From an uncultured Paracoccaceae bacterium (GTDB lineage: Bacteria; Pseudomonadota; Alphaproteobacteria; Rhodobacterales; Rhodobacteraceae), in assembly GCA_947495295.1 (NCBI GenBank), contig CANLYJ010000001.1, forward strand, positions 248,001 through 312,000: a stretch of 64,000 nucleotides of DNA, given 5' to 3'. Shown piece by piece: positions 1-8,473 of this stretch. Every line of letters begins with the position of its first letter. The stretch's first letter is position 1. Below the pieces are notes generated by a model. That model made no database searches. It was not told the origin of the DNA and saw only the letters and a list, made by a program, of their open reading frames with translations. Made by a program: the position numbers and the translations under genes.

Positions 1-20
1 AGACGGGGTCAGAGATTTGA
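1..20 (+). CDS. 3' end of an upstream gene (fragment)
   Basis: Only the last six codons or so before a TGA at 18-20 can be inside the window, and the TGA overlaps the next ATG (TGATG). Rhodobacterales often carry several peptide deformylase genes in a row ahead of fmt, so a deformylase is the natural guess, but nothing in 20 bases proves it. Confidence 0.25.
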
Positions 21-517
21 TGCATCGGCCCTATGTTGCCTGGCCGCACCCGGCGCTGCGCCGCCCTGCCGCGACTGTCGATGAAATCACGCCCGATATT
101 CACGCGCTATGGGATGAGATGATCCGCGCCATGGACAGCATGCCCGGCGTCGGTCTGGCTGCCCCGCAACTTGGCGTCGGGCTTGCGTTGGCGGTTGTTG
201 ATGCCTCGACAGAGCGGGGGCAGGCGGTCCGCATGGCGAACCCACAAATTCTGCATGCCAGCGTGGAAGATCGCGAACATGAAGAAGGTTCTCCCAATTT
301 GCCGGGGGTCTGGGCCAAGCTGAAGCGTCCCCGCGCCGTCACCATCCGTTTCATGAATGATCAGGGCATCTGGGATCGCCGTGACTTTGTCGGGCTTTGG
401 GCGACATCCGTGCAGCATCAGATCGATCATTTGCAGGGCAAGATGTTCTTTGACCACCTGAGCCGCACGAAACGCGATATGCTGATCAAGAAATCCAAGA
501 AACACGTCCAAAGCTAA
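20..517 (+). CDS. peptide deformylase-like protein with degenerate active site
   Basis: A 165-residue protein of the peptide deformylase fold. Motif 1 is intact (GVGLAAPQLG, residues 43-52). Motif 2, normally EGCLS, reads EGSPN (89-93), so the metal-ligand cysteine is a serine. Motif 3, normally HExDH, reads HQIDH (133-137), so the catalytic glutamate is a glutamine. Family knowledge says these Cys and Glu residues are needed for the metal site and hydrolysis, so deformylase activity on N-formylmethionine is unlikely. The protein may be a regulatory or ribosome-binding paralogue, which is inference. I chose the ATG at 20 rather than the TTG at 17 because it forms a TGATG overlap with the preceding stop. 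fmt follows after 12 nt, so the genes probably share one transcript. Confidence 0.85.
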   Translation: MHRPYVAWPHPALRRPAATVDEITPDIHALWDEMIRAMDSMPGVGLAAPQLGVGLALAVVDASTERGQAVRMANPQILHASVEDREHEEGSPNLPGVWAKLKRPRAVTIRFMNDQGIWDRRDFVGLWATSVQHQIDHLQGKMFFDHLSRTKRDMLIKKSKKHVQS

Positions 518-529
518 AGGGAACAGCGG

Positions 530-1429
530 ATGCGCATTGTCTTTATGGGGACGCCAGATTTTTCGGTTCCGGTTCTGGATGCGTTGGTGGCCGCAGGGCA
601 TGAGATTGCCGCCGTCTATTGCCAGCCGCCCCGTCCTGCGGGGCGCGGCAAGAAAGATCGTCCATCGCCTGTGCAGCGCCGGGCAGAGGCGTTGGGGCTG
701 CCCGTTCGCTTTCCGGTATCTTTGAAAGACCCCGCAGCACAGGCCGAATTTGCGGCCTTGCAGGCTGATGTTGCGGTCGTTGTGGCCTATGGCCTGATCC
801 TGCCGCAGCCGGTTCTGGATACCCCGACCCATGGCTGCCTGAATATCCATGCGTCGCTATTGCCACGTTGGCGTGGTGCGGCCCCGATCCATCGCGCGAT
901 CATGGCGGGGGACGCCGAAACCGGGGTGTGCATCATGCAGATGGAGGCGGGGTTGGATACTGGTCCGGTCCTTTTGCGCGAGGCAACTGATATCGGGCCA
1001 GAGGAGACAACCGGTGCCTTGCATGACCGCCTGTCGGCGATGGGCGCGCGGTTGGTGGCCCAGGCATTGGCGCAACTGCCGTCACTGACCCCCACGACCC
1101 AGCCAGAGGATGGCGTGACCTACGCCGCCAAGATCGACAAGGCAGAAGCGCGTGTCGATTGGACCCGCCCGGCCGTCGATGTGGATCGCCTGATCCGTGG
1201 CCTGTCCCCCTTCCCCGGCGCCTGGTGCGAGGTGCAGGGGGAGCGTGTCAAACTACTTGGCTCACATCTGGCAGAGGGTACGGGCACACCCGGTCAGGTG
1301 TTGGACGGGTTTACGATTGCTTGCGGTGATGGTGCCGTTACGGTCACCATGGTGCAACGCCCCGGCAAACGGGCGATGCTTGCGGCAGAGGCGCTGCGCG
1401 GGCTGGATTTGGGCGAAAGGATCGCGTGA
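530..1429 (+). CDS. fmt: methionyl-tRNA formyltransferase
   Basis: A 299-residue enzyme that transfers formyl from 10-formyltetrahydrofolate to initiator Met-tRNA in the cytoplasm. The N-terminal Rossmann-like domain carries the Fmt signature [12 protein letters not shown] (109-120). Asn105, His107 and Asp143 fall one residue from the catalytic N106/H108/D144 of E. coli Fmt. The C-terminal OB-like tRNA-binding domain runs from about residue 205. The length is a little short of the E. coli enzyme (about 315) but complete. It starts at ATG 530, 12 nt after the deformylase-like gene, and its TGA overlaps the next ATG (TGATG), so the three genes look translationally coupled. Confidence 0.97.
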   Translation: MRIVFMGTPDFSVPVLDALVAAGHEIAAVYCQPPRPAGRGKKDRPSPVQRRAEALGLPVRFPVSLKDPAAQAEFAALQADVAVVVAYGLILPQPVLDTPTHGCLNIHASLLPRWRGAAPIHRAIMAGDAETGVCIMQMEAGLDTGPVLLREATDIGPEETTGALHDRLSAMGARLVAQALAQLPSLTPTTQPEDGVTYAAKIDKAEARVDWTRPAVDVDRLIRGLSPFPGAWCEVQGERVKLLGSHLAEGTGTPGQVLDGFTIACGDGAVTVTMVQRPGKRAMLAAEALRGLDLGERIA

Positions 1430-1881
1430 TGGAACAAAAACAGGCAGACACCCGCCCGCCTTTTACCCTTGTGGGGATCGATCACGTGGTCCTGTTGGTC
1501 GACGACATGGAAACGGCACTGGCGTTTTACTACGACGTGTTGGGGTGCGTGCATGGTTATTCCTACCCCGATCTGGGGATGGAACAGGTCTGGGCTGGGG
1601 CGGCATTGATCGTGCTCTGGGACACGACCCATCCGGGGGCCGCATCAGCCGCACCGCCGGTTGCGGGCGGTCGCAACATGGATCACTTATGCATTGCGAC
1701 CTCGCCCTTTGCGCCCGATGACATGCGCGCCCATCTGGCCGCGCATGAGGTTCAGATCGACCGGGAGGCGGTACATGGCGGTGCGCGTGGGGTCGGCCAT
1801 TCATTCTATATCTTTGATCCCTTCGGCAATAAGTTAGAGATCAAAGGGCCAGCAGAATATGCGGATGGGGCGGCAGGGTGA
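1429..1881 (+). CDS. VOC-family (glyoxalase/dioxygenase-fold) protein
   Basis: A 150-residue single-domain vicinal oxygen chelate protein. The N-terminal module opens with GIDHVVLLVDD, where His19 is the usual first metal ligand. The C-terminal half ends with the typical FDPFGNKLEIKG strand, where the Glu is the last ligand position. Between them lies a short Ala/Pro-rich linker. Family members include glyoxalase I, fosfomycin-resistance proteins and ring-cleavage dioxygenases; the substrate cannot be told from sequence. The start is the ATG at 1429, which overlaps the fmt stop (TGATG), so it is probably the last gene of the deformylase-like/fmt operon. Confidence 0.8.
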   Translation: MEQKQADTRPPFTLVGIDHVVLLVDDMETALAFYYDVLGCVHGYSYPDLGMEQVWAGAALIVLWDTTHPGAASAAPPVAGGRNMDHLCIATSPFAPDDMRAHLAAHEVQIDREAVHGGARGVGHSFYIFDPFGNKLEIKGPAEYADGAAG

Positions 1882-1910
1882 TTGCCGGCTGACCCTGATC
1901 ACCTCGCAAG

Positions 1911-2924
1911 ATGAAAAGCGCCGCGCCAACGACCCTATCCACGGTATCAAGCCAGTTTATCGACGACTGGCTGGTTGCGTTGCGGTCGCTCTGCACCGAC
2001 GCGCAGATGGCATCGCTGATGAAGCGGTCAGGTTTGGCTGCCGATCATGCGCATCCTTACAGCAGGATCACGCTTGATCAGATTGTGCGGCTTTATCAGC
2101 TGGCCGCAGTTGAAACCGGCGATGAGATGATGGGGCTATGGAGCAGGCCGATCCGGCCAAGGGCCTTGCAACATCTGCTGACATCTGTCCGCGAGGGGAC
2201 CAGTCTGCCATCGGCCCTTTATCGGTTTGCAACGTTTTGGAACCTTTTACTGGATGAGTATCAATTCGATCTGACAGATATCGAAGACGCCTTGGTGTTG
2301 ACGTTGAACCCGCAGAACGACGTACAGGCCAAGCCGTTTGGACATATGTTGATCCTTAAGCTTGCACATGGGTTGTTGTCCTGGCTTGCGGGTCACGAGG
2401 TGCCGGTGCAGGGCGTCGATTTCGCCTTTGAGCGTCCAGCGTTTGATCAGGATTATGCGATCATCTTTCCGGCCCCGTTACGGTTTGGCAGGCTTGCCAC
2501 GGCAATCGCGTTTGATCCACGCATGCTGGGGCCGGTTCAGGCGCGGACCAGGTCCGATTTGAACCAGTTTCTACAAAACGCGCCGCGTGACTGGATATTC
2601 ACTGACTCTCGCGAACATACGCAATCGCTGCGGGTCCGCACCTATCTGAGCCAGACAGATTGGGACAAGGCGACGCTGCGCGATACGGCACGCGCGATGA
2701 ATATGACGCCGCGCACGCTGATCCGCAGGCTGGACGCGGATAGCACGTCGTTTCAGGCCATCAAGGACGCGTTGCGCCGGGATATCGCGATCCGTGATCT
2801 GCAAGCCGGGCACAAGAGCATTGAAGCCATCGCCCAGGATGTTGGGTTCTCGTCTGCTGCAAATTTTCACCGGGCCTTTCAGCGATGGACGGGAGCAACA
2901 CCCAGTTCTTATCGCCGCAGATAA
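1911..2924 (+). CDS. AraC-family transcriptional regulator (Arabinose_bd-type N-terminus)
   Basis: A 337-residue DNA-binding protein. Residues up to about 215 resemble the effector domain found in OruR/ArgR-like AraC regulators, with an 'RPL/RPR' style segment and an SLPSALYRFATFWNLLL helix. The C-terminal 100 residues hold two helix-turn-helix motifs: TLRDTARAMNMTPRTLIRRL, then the classic second HTH IEAIAQDVGFSSAANFHRAF followed by W and P positions of the signature. It lies 29 nt after the VOC gene and 180 nt before an acyl-CoA dehydrogenase on the same strand, which is a plausible target, though this is only positional inference. The effector is unknown. Confidence 0.85.
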   Translation: MKSAAPTTLSTVSSQFIDDWLVALRSLCTDAQMASLMKRSGLAADHAHPYSRITLDQIVRLYQLAAVETGDEMMGLWSRPIRPRALQHLLTSVREGTSLPSALYRFATFWNLLLDEYQFDLTDIEDALVLTLNPQNDVQAKPFGHMLILKLAHGLLSWLAGHEVPVQGVDFAFERPAFDQDYAIIFPAPLRFGRLATAIAFDPRMLGPVQARTRSDLNQFLQNAPRDWIFTDSREHTQSLRVRTYLSQTDWDKATLRDTARAMNMTPRTLIRRLDADSTSFQAIKDALRRDIAIRDLQAGHKSIEAIAQDVGFSSAANFHRAFQRWTGATPSSYRRR

Positions 2925-3104
2925 TGGTGGGATTGTCACTTTTCGACAATGAGCTGTCAGTCGATGAGATGGGATCACGCGGATGGATCAACTATTTGCT
3001 TTGCAGATAAGCCTCTGAAGCAGATTTGCACATACTGACCGTGATCTGCTGGCCAGTCGAAACTGGCGTGTTCAGAGAATTCCCTGCTGCGAAAGGACCA
3101 CATT

Positions 3105-4364
3105 ATGACAGACAAGCTCTCTACCATACTGCAAGCCGCTCGGGATCATGCCGAACAGGTGATCACACCCAATGTCGACGCGTGGAACGCGGCGCGGAAA
3201 TGGCCTCGTGATGCGTCCGACAAGGCCGGTGCTGCTGGCCTGGCCGGTCTATACGCTCCAGAGGAGTTCGGCGGCCAAGGTCTGCCCCTGTCCGAAGGCA
3301 TTCAGGTTTATGAGCAATTGGGACTTGGTGACGGTGCTTATGCTTTTGCCTTGTCGATGCATAACATCTGCACCTTTGCGGGCTGTGGCTATGGCACGGA
3401 CGCGTTCAAGGAAAAATGGGCGCGGGACCTGACATCGGGCCGCAAATTGGCGAATTTTGCCCTGACCGAACCGCAATCAGGGTCCGACCCGATGCAGATG
3501 TATTCCCGCGCCACGATCAACGGCGACGGCACATGGACGATCAGCGGGGCAAAGGCCTGGGTCAGCCTTGCGACAGAGGCCGACATTTATTTCACCGTGG
3601 TCAAGACCAGCGATGTGCCCGGCCACAAGGATATGGCGATGATCGCGATCCCTGCGGATGCCCCCGGCCTTAGCTTTGGGCCGATGTATGACACCCCGTC
3701 CTACAACTTCCTGCCCATGTCCGAGATGTATATGGACAAGGTTGTGGTCAGCGAGGACAACATCATCCTGCCCGTGGGGCAGGGGTTGCAAGGGTCGCTG
3801 ATGGCGATTGACATTGCGCGCGTGTCGATTGCGTCAGGCTGTTGTGGATTGATGCAGGCGGCGTTGGATACAGCACTGTCCTATTCCAAGAACCGCAAGA
3901 TGTTTGGTGGCAAGAACCTTGATCTGGATGGCATCCAATGGATGCTGGGGGAGGTTGCCACAGACCTTGAAGCGTCCCGCCTGCTATACCGCAAGGCCGC
4001 AGAGGCGCTTGGCACGCCAGAGGGGCCGCTGATGGCTGCGCATGCGAAACGGTTTGTACCGGATGCGGCTGTGAAGGCCGCAAATACCTGCACGCAAGTG
4101 TTGGGCGGTATGGGGCTGTTGCAGCCCTATGGTCTGGATCGCCTGTCGCGCCTGGCCCAAATGCTGCGGATCGTGGACGGCACAACAGAGATCAGCCGCG
4201 TGGTTATCGGGCGGGCGCTGCAAAAACGTGCGGCGACCCTGCCAGATTTGCCAGTCCCGAAAGGGTTTGGGGAAACCGAGCCCAAGGCAACGCAGGAAGT
4301 GGCCGGAGGCGAGACGCAAAAAAAACTGGCCGCCGATGCGCGGCCAGTTTTTGGGAACGGGTAA
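3105..4364 (+). CDS. acyl-CoA dehydrogenase family protein
   Basis: A 419-residue FAD-dependent acyl-CoA dehydrogenase-fold enzyme, which oxidises acyl-CoA thioesters at the alpha-beta bond and passes electrons to ETF. Visible family landmarks are the EEFGGQGLP helix near residue 50, the flavin-loop segment [13 protein letters not shown] (about 118-130), the ISGAKAWVS strand, and the C-terminal [22 protein letters not shown] and [10 protein letters not shown] segments. Start ATG 3105 follows an AAAGGA ribosome site at good spacing. The last 25 residues look unlike the family and are partly encoded by a 13-bp-stem hairpin that resembles a bidirectional terminator (4321-4352). Substrate chain length is not predictable. 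Confidence 0.9.
   Translation: MTDKLSTILQAARDHAEQVITPNVDAWNAARKWPRDASDKAGAAGLAGLYAPEEFGGQGLPLSEGIQVYEQLGLGDGAYAFALSMHNICTFAGCGYGTDAFKEKWARDLTSGRKLANFALTEPQSGSDPMQMYSRATINGDGTWTISGAKAWVSLATEADIYFTVVKTSDVPGHKDMAMIAIPADAPGLSFGPMYDTPSYNFLPMSEMYMDKVVVSEDNIILPVGQGLQGSLMAIDIARVSIASGCCGLMQAALDTALSYSKNRKMFGGKNLDLDGIQWMLGEVATDLEASRLLYRKAAEALGTPEGPLMAAHAKRFVPDAAVKAANTCTQVLGGMGLLQPYGLDRLSRLAQMLRIVDGTTEISRVVIGRALQKRAATLPDLPVPKGFGETEPKATQEVAGGETQKKLAADARPVFGNG
4321..4352. terminator. bidirectional intrinsic terminator inside the acyl-CoA dehydrogenase 3' end
   Basis: Arms AAAAACTGGCCGC (4321-4333) and GCGGCCAGTTTTT (4340-4352) pair perfectly over 13 bp around a 6-nt loop, with A-runs on one side and T-runs on the other. 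It lies between convergent genes, but 12 nt upstream of the plus-strand stop codon, so it is translated. Confidence 0.8.
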
Positions 4365-4367
4365 AGT

Positions 4368-4853
4368 TTAGGCTGCGGCGGTTTGCAGTTTCGCTGGCGT
4401 TTTGATGATGCCTCGCGCCTCCATCACCCAAGCGGCGACGATGGCAAAGATGATGTGACCCCAAAGCGCGACCCATGTGATGCCGCTGAACCCCAGGAAG
4501 GGTTTGTTGCCTGCAACCACATGCGCCATGACATAAAGGGCAAAGACCCACAGGACGACGCCATAGGCGGTAGCGGTCGCAATCCATGGCAAGGAAGGCA
4601 TGATTTTCTGTTGCAACGGCCGTGCAACCAACAGATAGCCCAACGTGTAGGCGACCATGCCGGTAAAGACATGCAGCAGATGGGCAAGGCCGGATGGGCT
4701 GGCCCCGAACACGGTTTTGATGGTCTGGTTGGCCAGACCAACCGGCGCCAGTTTGGCATATCCCAAAAGCGGGCTGAGGCCTTGACCAAAGGCGTCAAAG
4801 GCGATTGTGGCGAATGCCCCGGCGGCGGCGATTGTGAAGACAGTGTTTTTCAT
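4368..4853 (-). CDS. small integral membrane protein, unknown function
   Basis: A 161-residue hydrophobic protein with about four predicted membrane segments: an N-terminal one (MKNTVFTIAAAGAFATIAFDAF), one around HVFTGMVAYTLGYLLVA, one around ATAYGVVLWVFALYVMAHVVA and a last WVALWGHIIFAIVAAWVM. Histidines lie at helix ends. I recognise no characterised family; a DUF6789-like assignment is possible but unproven. The start is the ATG at 4853, with GAGGA eight bases upstream; an upstream in-frame extension to 4937 lacks membrane character and a ribosome site. It converges on the acyl-CoA dehydrogenase gene and diverges from the YkuD gene. Confidence 0.7.
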   Translation of the reverse strand: MKNTVFTIAAAGAFATIAFDAFGQGLSPLLGYAKLAPVGLANQTIKTVFGASPSGLAHLLHVFTGMVAYTLGYLLVARPLQQKIMPSLPWIATATAYGVVLWVFALYVMAHVVAGNKPFLGFSGITWVALWGHIIFAIVAAWVMEARGIIKTPAKLQTAAA

Positions 4854-5150
4854 TTGTGCGATCCTCGGATGAGAGTGTTTATGTGCTTGATTGCACGCTT
4901 TATGGGCGATCCGATTGGTTCTGTGCAGATACCTCACGCAGGGGTGACGATGCGCAACGGCTTTGAAACACAGACTGAAACAATTCCCGGTTGACGCTGA
5001 TATCGCCGTGACATCCCGGTAATGATGTTACATTCAGCGCTTTGCGACCAATCTGTAACGGTTTGAAACATACGGGTTCAAATTGTGGAGAGCGGTGTTT
5101 TGCCCATAGCTGACAGAGTGTTAGGAAGGGATTCGCGCAACAAAGGTGTT
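4854..5150. promoter_or_regulatory. divergent promoter region (small membrane protein / YkuD transpeptidase)
   Basis: These 297 bases hold no gene I can support. They must carry the promoters for both flanking genes. The only structure I see is a short inverted repeat TTTGAA-N9-TTCAAA at 5062-5082, about 70 nt before the transpeptidase start, which could be an operator. No convincing -35/-10 pair was identified. Confidence 0.35.
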
Positions 5151-5948
5151 ATGATGACAACAACGACAATTCTGACCAGGCGGGCATTCGGGGCGATGAT
5201 GCTTGCCACAACGGCGGCCTGCGCGCGTGGACCCGACCCGGTTGTATCCCCGCCCTTGCCCGAATTTGTCGAAGGTTATGGCCCGATTGATGATGCCGGA
5301 TACAGTCTGCCGGGTATTCCCGACAAATATCTGCAAGGCGTCAACCGGCGGATGTCGGGCATTTATAACGGTGAACAAGGGCCAAATACGCTTGATGTCG
5401 ATCCGTTTGCCAAGTTTTTGTACCATGTCCGCGCCGATGGCAGCACGACACGTTACCCCGTGGGGGTTGGGCGGGCTGGCCGGTCGATCCGGGGCGGTGC
5501 CACGATCAAACTGAAACGCAAATGGCCGGGCTGGACGCCGACGCAGAACATGCTGCGCACCGAACCCGAAGTTTATGGACCCTTCCGTCAGGGTATCCCC
5601 GGCGGGCTGCGCAGCCCATTGGGCGCGCGGGCGCTTTATCTTTATCGCGGCAGCCGCGACACGTTCTATCGCATCCATGGAACCAACGATCTGGAATCTA
5701 TCGGAAATTCCGGCTCTGCTGGCTGCATTCGGATGTTCAATCATGATGCCATCCATCTTTATGACCAGATTGATGTGCCGATGAAGGTGCATATCCGGGC
5801 GCGCGAAGAATCGCTGCGCGTTGATCCTGAAAACTATGAACGCGGGATCGAGCTGCCACCCAAGATTATCAGCCCCGAAGAACTGCTTGGGCCAGAGGCA
5901 GAGGCGCTGGATCGTCCCCCGCAATTTGACGAGGCTGAAGTCTTTTAA
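5151..5948 (+). CDS. L,D-transpeptidase (YkuD family), exported
   Basis: A 265-residue periplasmic enzyme of the ErfK/YbiS/YcfS/YnhG class, which makes 3-3 peptidoglycan cross-links or attaches protein to peptidoglycan. The YkuD catalytic motif is complete: His176 in HGTND and S189-A-G-C192-I-R194 with the nucleophile Cys192. The N-terminus has a twin-arginine-like TRRAFGAMML stretch (9-18) and a possible lipobox ending at Cys24 (TAAC), so export via Tat and/or lipidation is possible. I took the ATG at 5151 because AAAGG precedes it and the signal sequence starts there; an in-frame start at 5085 would bury the signal. It stands alone, followed by the unknown ATPase cluster after 120 nt. Confidence 0.92.
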   Translation: MMTTTTILTRRAFGAMMLATTAACARGPDPVVSPPLPEFVEGYGPIDDAGYSLPGIPDKYLQGVNRRMSGIYNGEQGPNTLDVDPFAKFLYHVRADGSTTRYPVGVGRAGRSIRGGATIKLKRKWPGWTPTQNMLRTEPEVYGPFRQGIPGGLRSPLGARALYLYRGSRDTFYRIHGTNDLESIGNSGSAGCIRMFNHDAIHLYDQIDVPMKVHIRAREESLRVDPENYERGIELPPKIISPEELLGPEAEALDRPPQFDEAEVF

Positions 5949-6068
5949 TTGCCATTTAATCGGGTCAAACTGGCGCCGAATGACGAGGTTCGATCTATGC
6001 GATCCAATTGAAAATTGGACCCATCGTGCATAGCTATCTGTAAAGACAGAATAAAAGAGGGATATTGA

Positions 6069-7151
6069 ATGGCTGATTTTGAAACGCAGATCAAGGAATC
6101 GCAAAGCCAGGTGGCTGAAGCCCAGAGCAAGATTTCAGAATTGACCAGCCGTATTGAAACCGCGCGACAAAAAATGGCCGCTGGGACGGATGTTTCCGTC
6201 GATATTGAAAACGCGACATTGGATGATGTGCATCAACATACAGAGTTGATGAATGCCAATATTGCAGAACTGATCATGGGTCTGGATGACGTCACATCCG
6301 CCTTTTCCAAAGACTTCGACGAAATGCGATCAAAAACCGGCATGGAAAGCTTTATCGGCATTTTCAGCAAGGCCAAGGCCGACAGCATGCGTCAGGAACG
6401 GATGCGCACCGCGTCTGTCGATGACAAATTGCAGGACCTGATCAGCAAATCCGATGTCATCCTGAAACTGCTGGAAAGCCAGTTGGCCGTCCTGAATGAA
6501 CAGAAATCCAGCGTCGAAAAGAACCTTGCCGGTACTTTGACCGAACGCGAAGAAACCGTTGCCACACTTGAAGGGTTGCGCGCGGATATTTTTGCGATGG
6601 ACCCCAAGATTATCGAGCTTGAAGGCAAGATTTCAGTTGAACAGGATGCAGCCGCCCGCACGAAGCTGGAAACCGAATTGCAGGCCCTGAACGGCCAATA
6701 CAATGAAATGGTACAGGATGAGCAGGTCCAGCTGGCCAAGTCGCAGACCCTGGAACGCTATATCGAGAAGGGCAAGACCTGGATCGATTCACTGCAAAAC
6801 CAGGCGGCGACCCAGATGGTTCTGATCAACAAATTGCAGACAGACACCAAGCAGCGTGTTGTGCTTTACGATGCCCTGTCGAAATCGTTGAAAACCGCCC
6901 AGCAGCAGGATGTGGCCCACCAGATCAACGAGATCGGTGTGCAGACTGACCAAGAGGCGCAGACAGCCATGGCTGCGATTGGGTCCGCGACGAACGCCCG
7001 GATGGCGGATATGCTGGAGGCGCATGAAGACCATATGGTGTTCGCCCGTGAGGTGCTTGAACAGAAGGCGAAAGCGGATGAGCGGTTCGTGCGCCGGTTC
7101 CAGAAGATCGTCGAGAAGCATGACAGCAATCAATATGGGGATCAGGCTTGA
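6069..7151 (+). CDS. coiled-coil protein, first gene of the AAA+ cluster
   Basis: A 360-residue, nearly all-helical, acidic and glutamine-rich soluble protein without a signal peptide or membrane segment. Long heptad-like stretches occur at about 1-45, 140-190 and 195-240. The C-terminal third is a further helical region ending in a charged tail. No enzyme motif is visible. The helical-bundle look recalls TelA-type toxic-anion-resistance proteins, but I see no diagnostic motif and do not claim it. An AGAGGG ribosome site precedes ATG 6069. It opens a run of seven co-directional genes, so it is probably a structural or adaptor partner of the AAA+ ATPase encoded at 8474; that role is inference. 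Confidence 0.8.
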   Translation: MADFETQIKESQSQVAEAQSKISELTSRIETARQKMAAGTDVSVDIENATLDDVHQHTELMNANIAELIMGLDDVTSAFSKDFDEMRSKTGMESFIGIFSKAKADSMRQERMRTASVDDKLQDLISKSDVILKLLESQLAVLNEQKSSVEKNLAGTLTEREETVATLEGLRADIFAMDPKIIELEGKISVEQDAAARTKLETELQALNGQYNEMVQDEQVQLAKSQTLERYIEKGKTWIDSLQNQAATQMVLINKLQTDTKQRVVLYDALSKSLKTAQQQDVAHQINEIGVQTDQEAQTAMAAIGSATNARMADMLEAHEDHMVFAREVLEQKAKADERFVRRFQKIVEKHDSNQYGDQA

Positions 7152-7160
7152 TTCTTTCGC

Positions 7161-7225
7161 GTCCCGGGCTTGCCCCGGGACCTCCACCTCAGATGGACCA
7201 TGAGGTCCCGGGTCAAGCCCGGGAC
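7161..7225. repeat. paired palindromic repeat, family A
   Basis: Two 24-nt units (7161-7184 and 7202-7225) lie in inverted orientation around a 17-nt spacer and match at 23 of 24 positions. Each unit is itself a near palindrome of the form GTCCCGGGCTTG-CCCGGGAC plus CTC. It would form either two hairpins or one long stem in the mRNA. Confidence 0.9.
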
Positions 7226-7248
7226 GGGGTCAATAAAGGGTGCTAGCT

Positions 7249-8370
7249 GTGGCACGAACTGACCTCCAATCCGATCATATGAAGTTGGAAGATACCCGCG
7301 TGACCCGCCGGTATTTTGGCAAGTTTTCCAAGATCACCGGTTACCTGACCAAGGTGGCCGCAACCATGGAGGCCGAAGGTCGCTTTTCCAGACATGATAT
7401 CGAGGCTCTGGCCCGCTATCTGGTTGGGCTGAACTGGACCTTTACGGCGCTGTCGCACAAATACCATTTCTCGGGTCGCTTTGAACATGCGGGCGCGCTG
7501 ACATTTGACCGTCGCGAAAGTGGGTTTCCTGTCTATCAGGAGCTTTTGGAGATGGCCAATGACGCCTTGCAGGCGGAACGGCATCTGGCCTCGCAGCCGT
7601 CGGTTGAAGACCTGAAGGATCAGATGGTCCGGGTCATTCTGTCCGAGCAGGAGATTCCGACCAAGCTGCAATATGCGTTGTCGCAGCGGCTTTATTATGA
7701 GGAGCTGTTGCGCGGTGACCAGTTCTGGGCGCGCAATGATCCGCAGGCGGTATGGGTTGAAAACAAGGATGACCGGCGTCTGTTTCAGATCCATTGGGCG
7801 GTCTACGACAGTCAGGTCAATCTGCCCACGATCTATCTGATGGATCTGGAGGATACCGGCCGCACCGGCCTGCCCAAGGATGAACGCCGCTGGCCCGAGG
7901 TGCAGGCCCATCTGATGGCGCAATCGGTGGCGCATCTGAAACTGTTGACCATCGCCAAGGGCTTTGACGAGGATTTCGATGATCTGCACCCCGTCCGGCT
8001 GCGCCGCTTTCATATTGGTCCGATGTATAGCCACGCCTTTACCCGCCAATCCGGCCCGTTGCGCGAAGTGTTGGATGCCGCCAAGGCGCCGGTCGGCGAA
8101 GACTGGGCGCTGGTCTGGACTGAGGAAGAACTGGTATCTGAACGGGTGGAACAGGTGAAATCCGGCTGGTTTGGATCGGTGGAGCGGCAGATTTTCGCGC
8201 TGGATCCGTTTGAGGGCGGCGGGGCCGAGACCGGCGCCACGCGCATGGAGCGATCATTGATCATGCCAGAGCGCCCCTATCAGGCGCTGGCCGAACGTAA
8301 CCCGCCGGGGTTTCGTGACGTGCGCAAATTTGTCGTCAGCGATAGCGGGCGGGTGTTGAGTTACAGGTAG
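7249..8370 (+). CDS. unknown protein of the AAA+ cluster (second gene)
   Basis: A 373-residue soluble, probably cytoplasmic protein rich in charged and aromatic residues, with no signal peptide, membrane segment or catalytic motif that I recognise. The N-terminal part (TRRYFGKFSKITGYLTKVAA) is basic and helical; the middle includes YEELLRGDQFWARNDPQAVW. The start is uncertain: I prefer GTG 7249 because AAAGG lies nine bases upstream; GTG 7240 and ATG 7279 are alternatives. It is separated from the coiled-coil gene by a paired palindromic repeat, and its TAG stop (8368-8370) is the first three bases of a family B palindromic repeat. Conserved context with the ATPase suggests a shared complex, which is inference. 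Confidence 0.8.
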   Translation: MARTDLQSDHMKLEDTRVTRRYFGKFSKITGYLTKVAATMEAEGRFSRHDIEALARYLVGLNWTFTALSHKYHFSGRFEHAGALTFDRRESGFPVYQELLEMANDALQAERHLASQPSVEDLKDQMVRVILSEQEIPTKLQYALSQRLYYEELLRGDQFWARNDPQAVWVENKDDRRLFQIHWAVYDSQVNLPTIYLMDLEDTGRTGLPKDERRWPEVQAHLMAQSVAHLKLLTIAKGFDEDFDDLHPVRLRRFHIGPMYSHAFTRQSGPLREVLDAAKAPVGEDWALVWTEEELVSERVEQVKSGWFGSVERQIFALDPFEGGGAETGATRMERSLIMPERPYQALAERNPPGFRDVRKFVVSDSGRVLSYR

Positions 8371-8393
8371 GATGGGTCAAGACCCATCTTACG
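8368..8393. repeat. palindromic repeat, family B
   Basis: GGATGGGTC and GACCCATCT pair around a 2-nt centre, followed by TTACG. The first three bases are the TAG stop of the preceding gene. Other copies are at 10868, 23421 and 25408. Confidence 0.85.
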
Positions 8394-8432
8394 CTTCGGG
8401 GTGAGAAGACGGTTTTTGTTGCAAGCGCCGGA

Positions 8433-8463
8433 GCCTCCGGCGGGAGTATTTTGAGCAAAATGA
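8433..8463 (+). repeat. intergenic repeat, family C
   Basis: A 31-nt element beginning GCCTCCGGCGGGAGTATTTT and ending GCAAAATGA. It is identical at 29 of 31 positions to the element at 35236-35266. It ends 10 nt before the ATPase start codon, just as the other copy lies 24 nt before dnaE2. Confidence 0.85.
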
Positions 8464-8473
8464 TGAGGGTTTC

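Noticed and set aside
5121-6104. 327-codon open frame on the minus strand
   Set aside because: It is opposite the YkuD transpeptidase gene with its intact catalytic motif; no recognisable protein on this strand.
6069-7151. TelA (toxic anion resistance) identity for the coiled-coil protein
   Set aside because: Only the general helical look agrees; no diagnostic motif and no XpaC-like partner could be seen.
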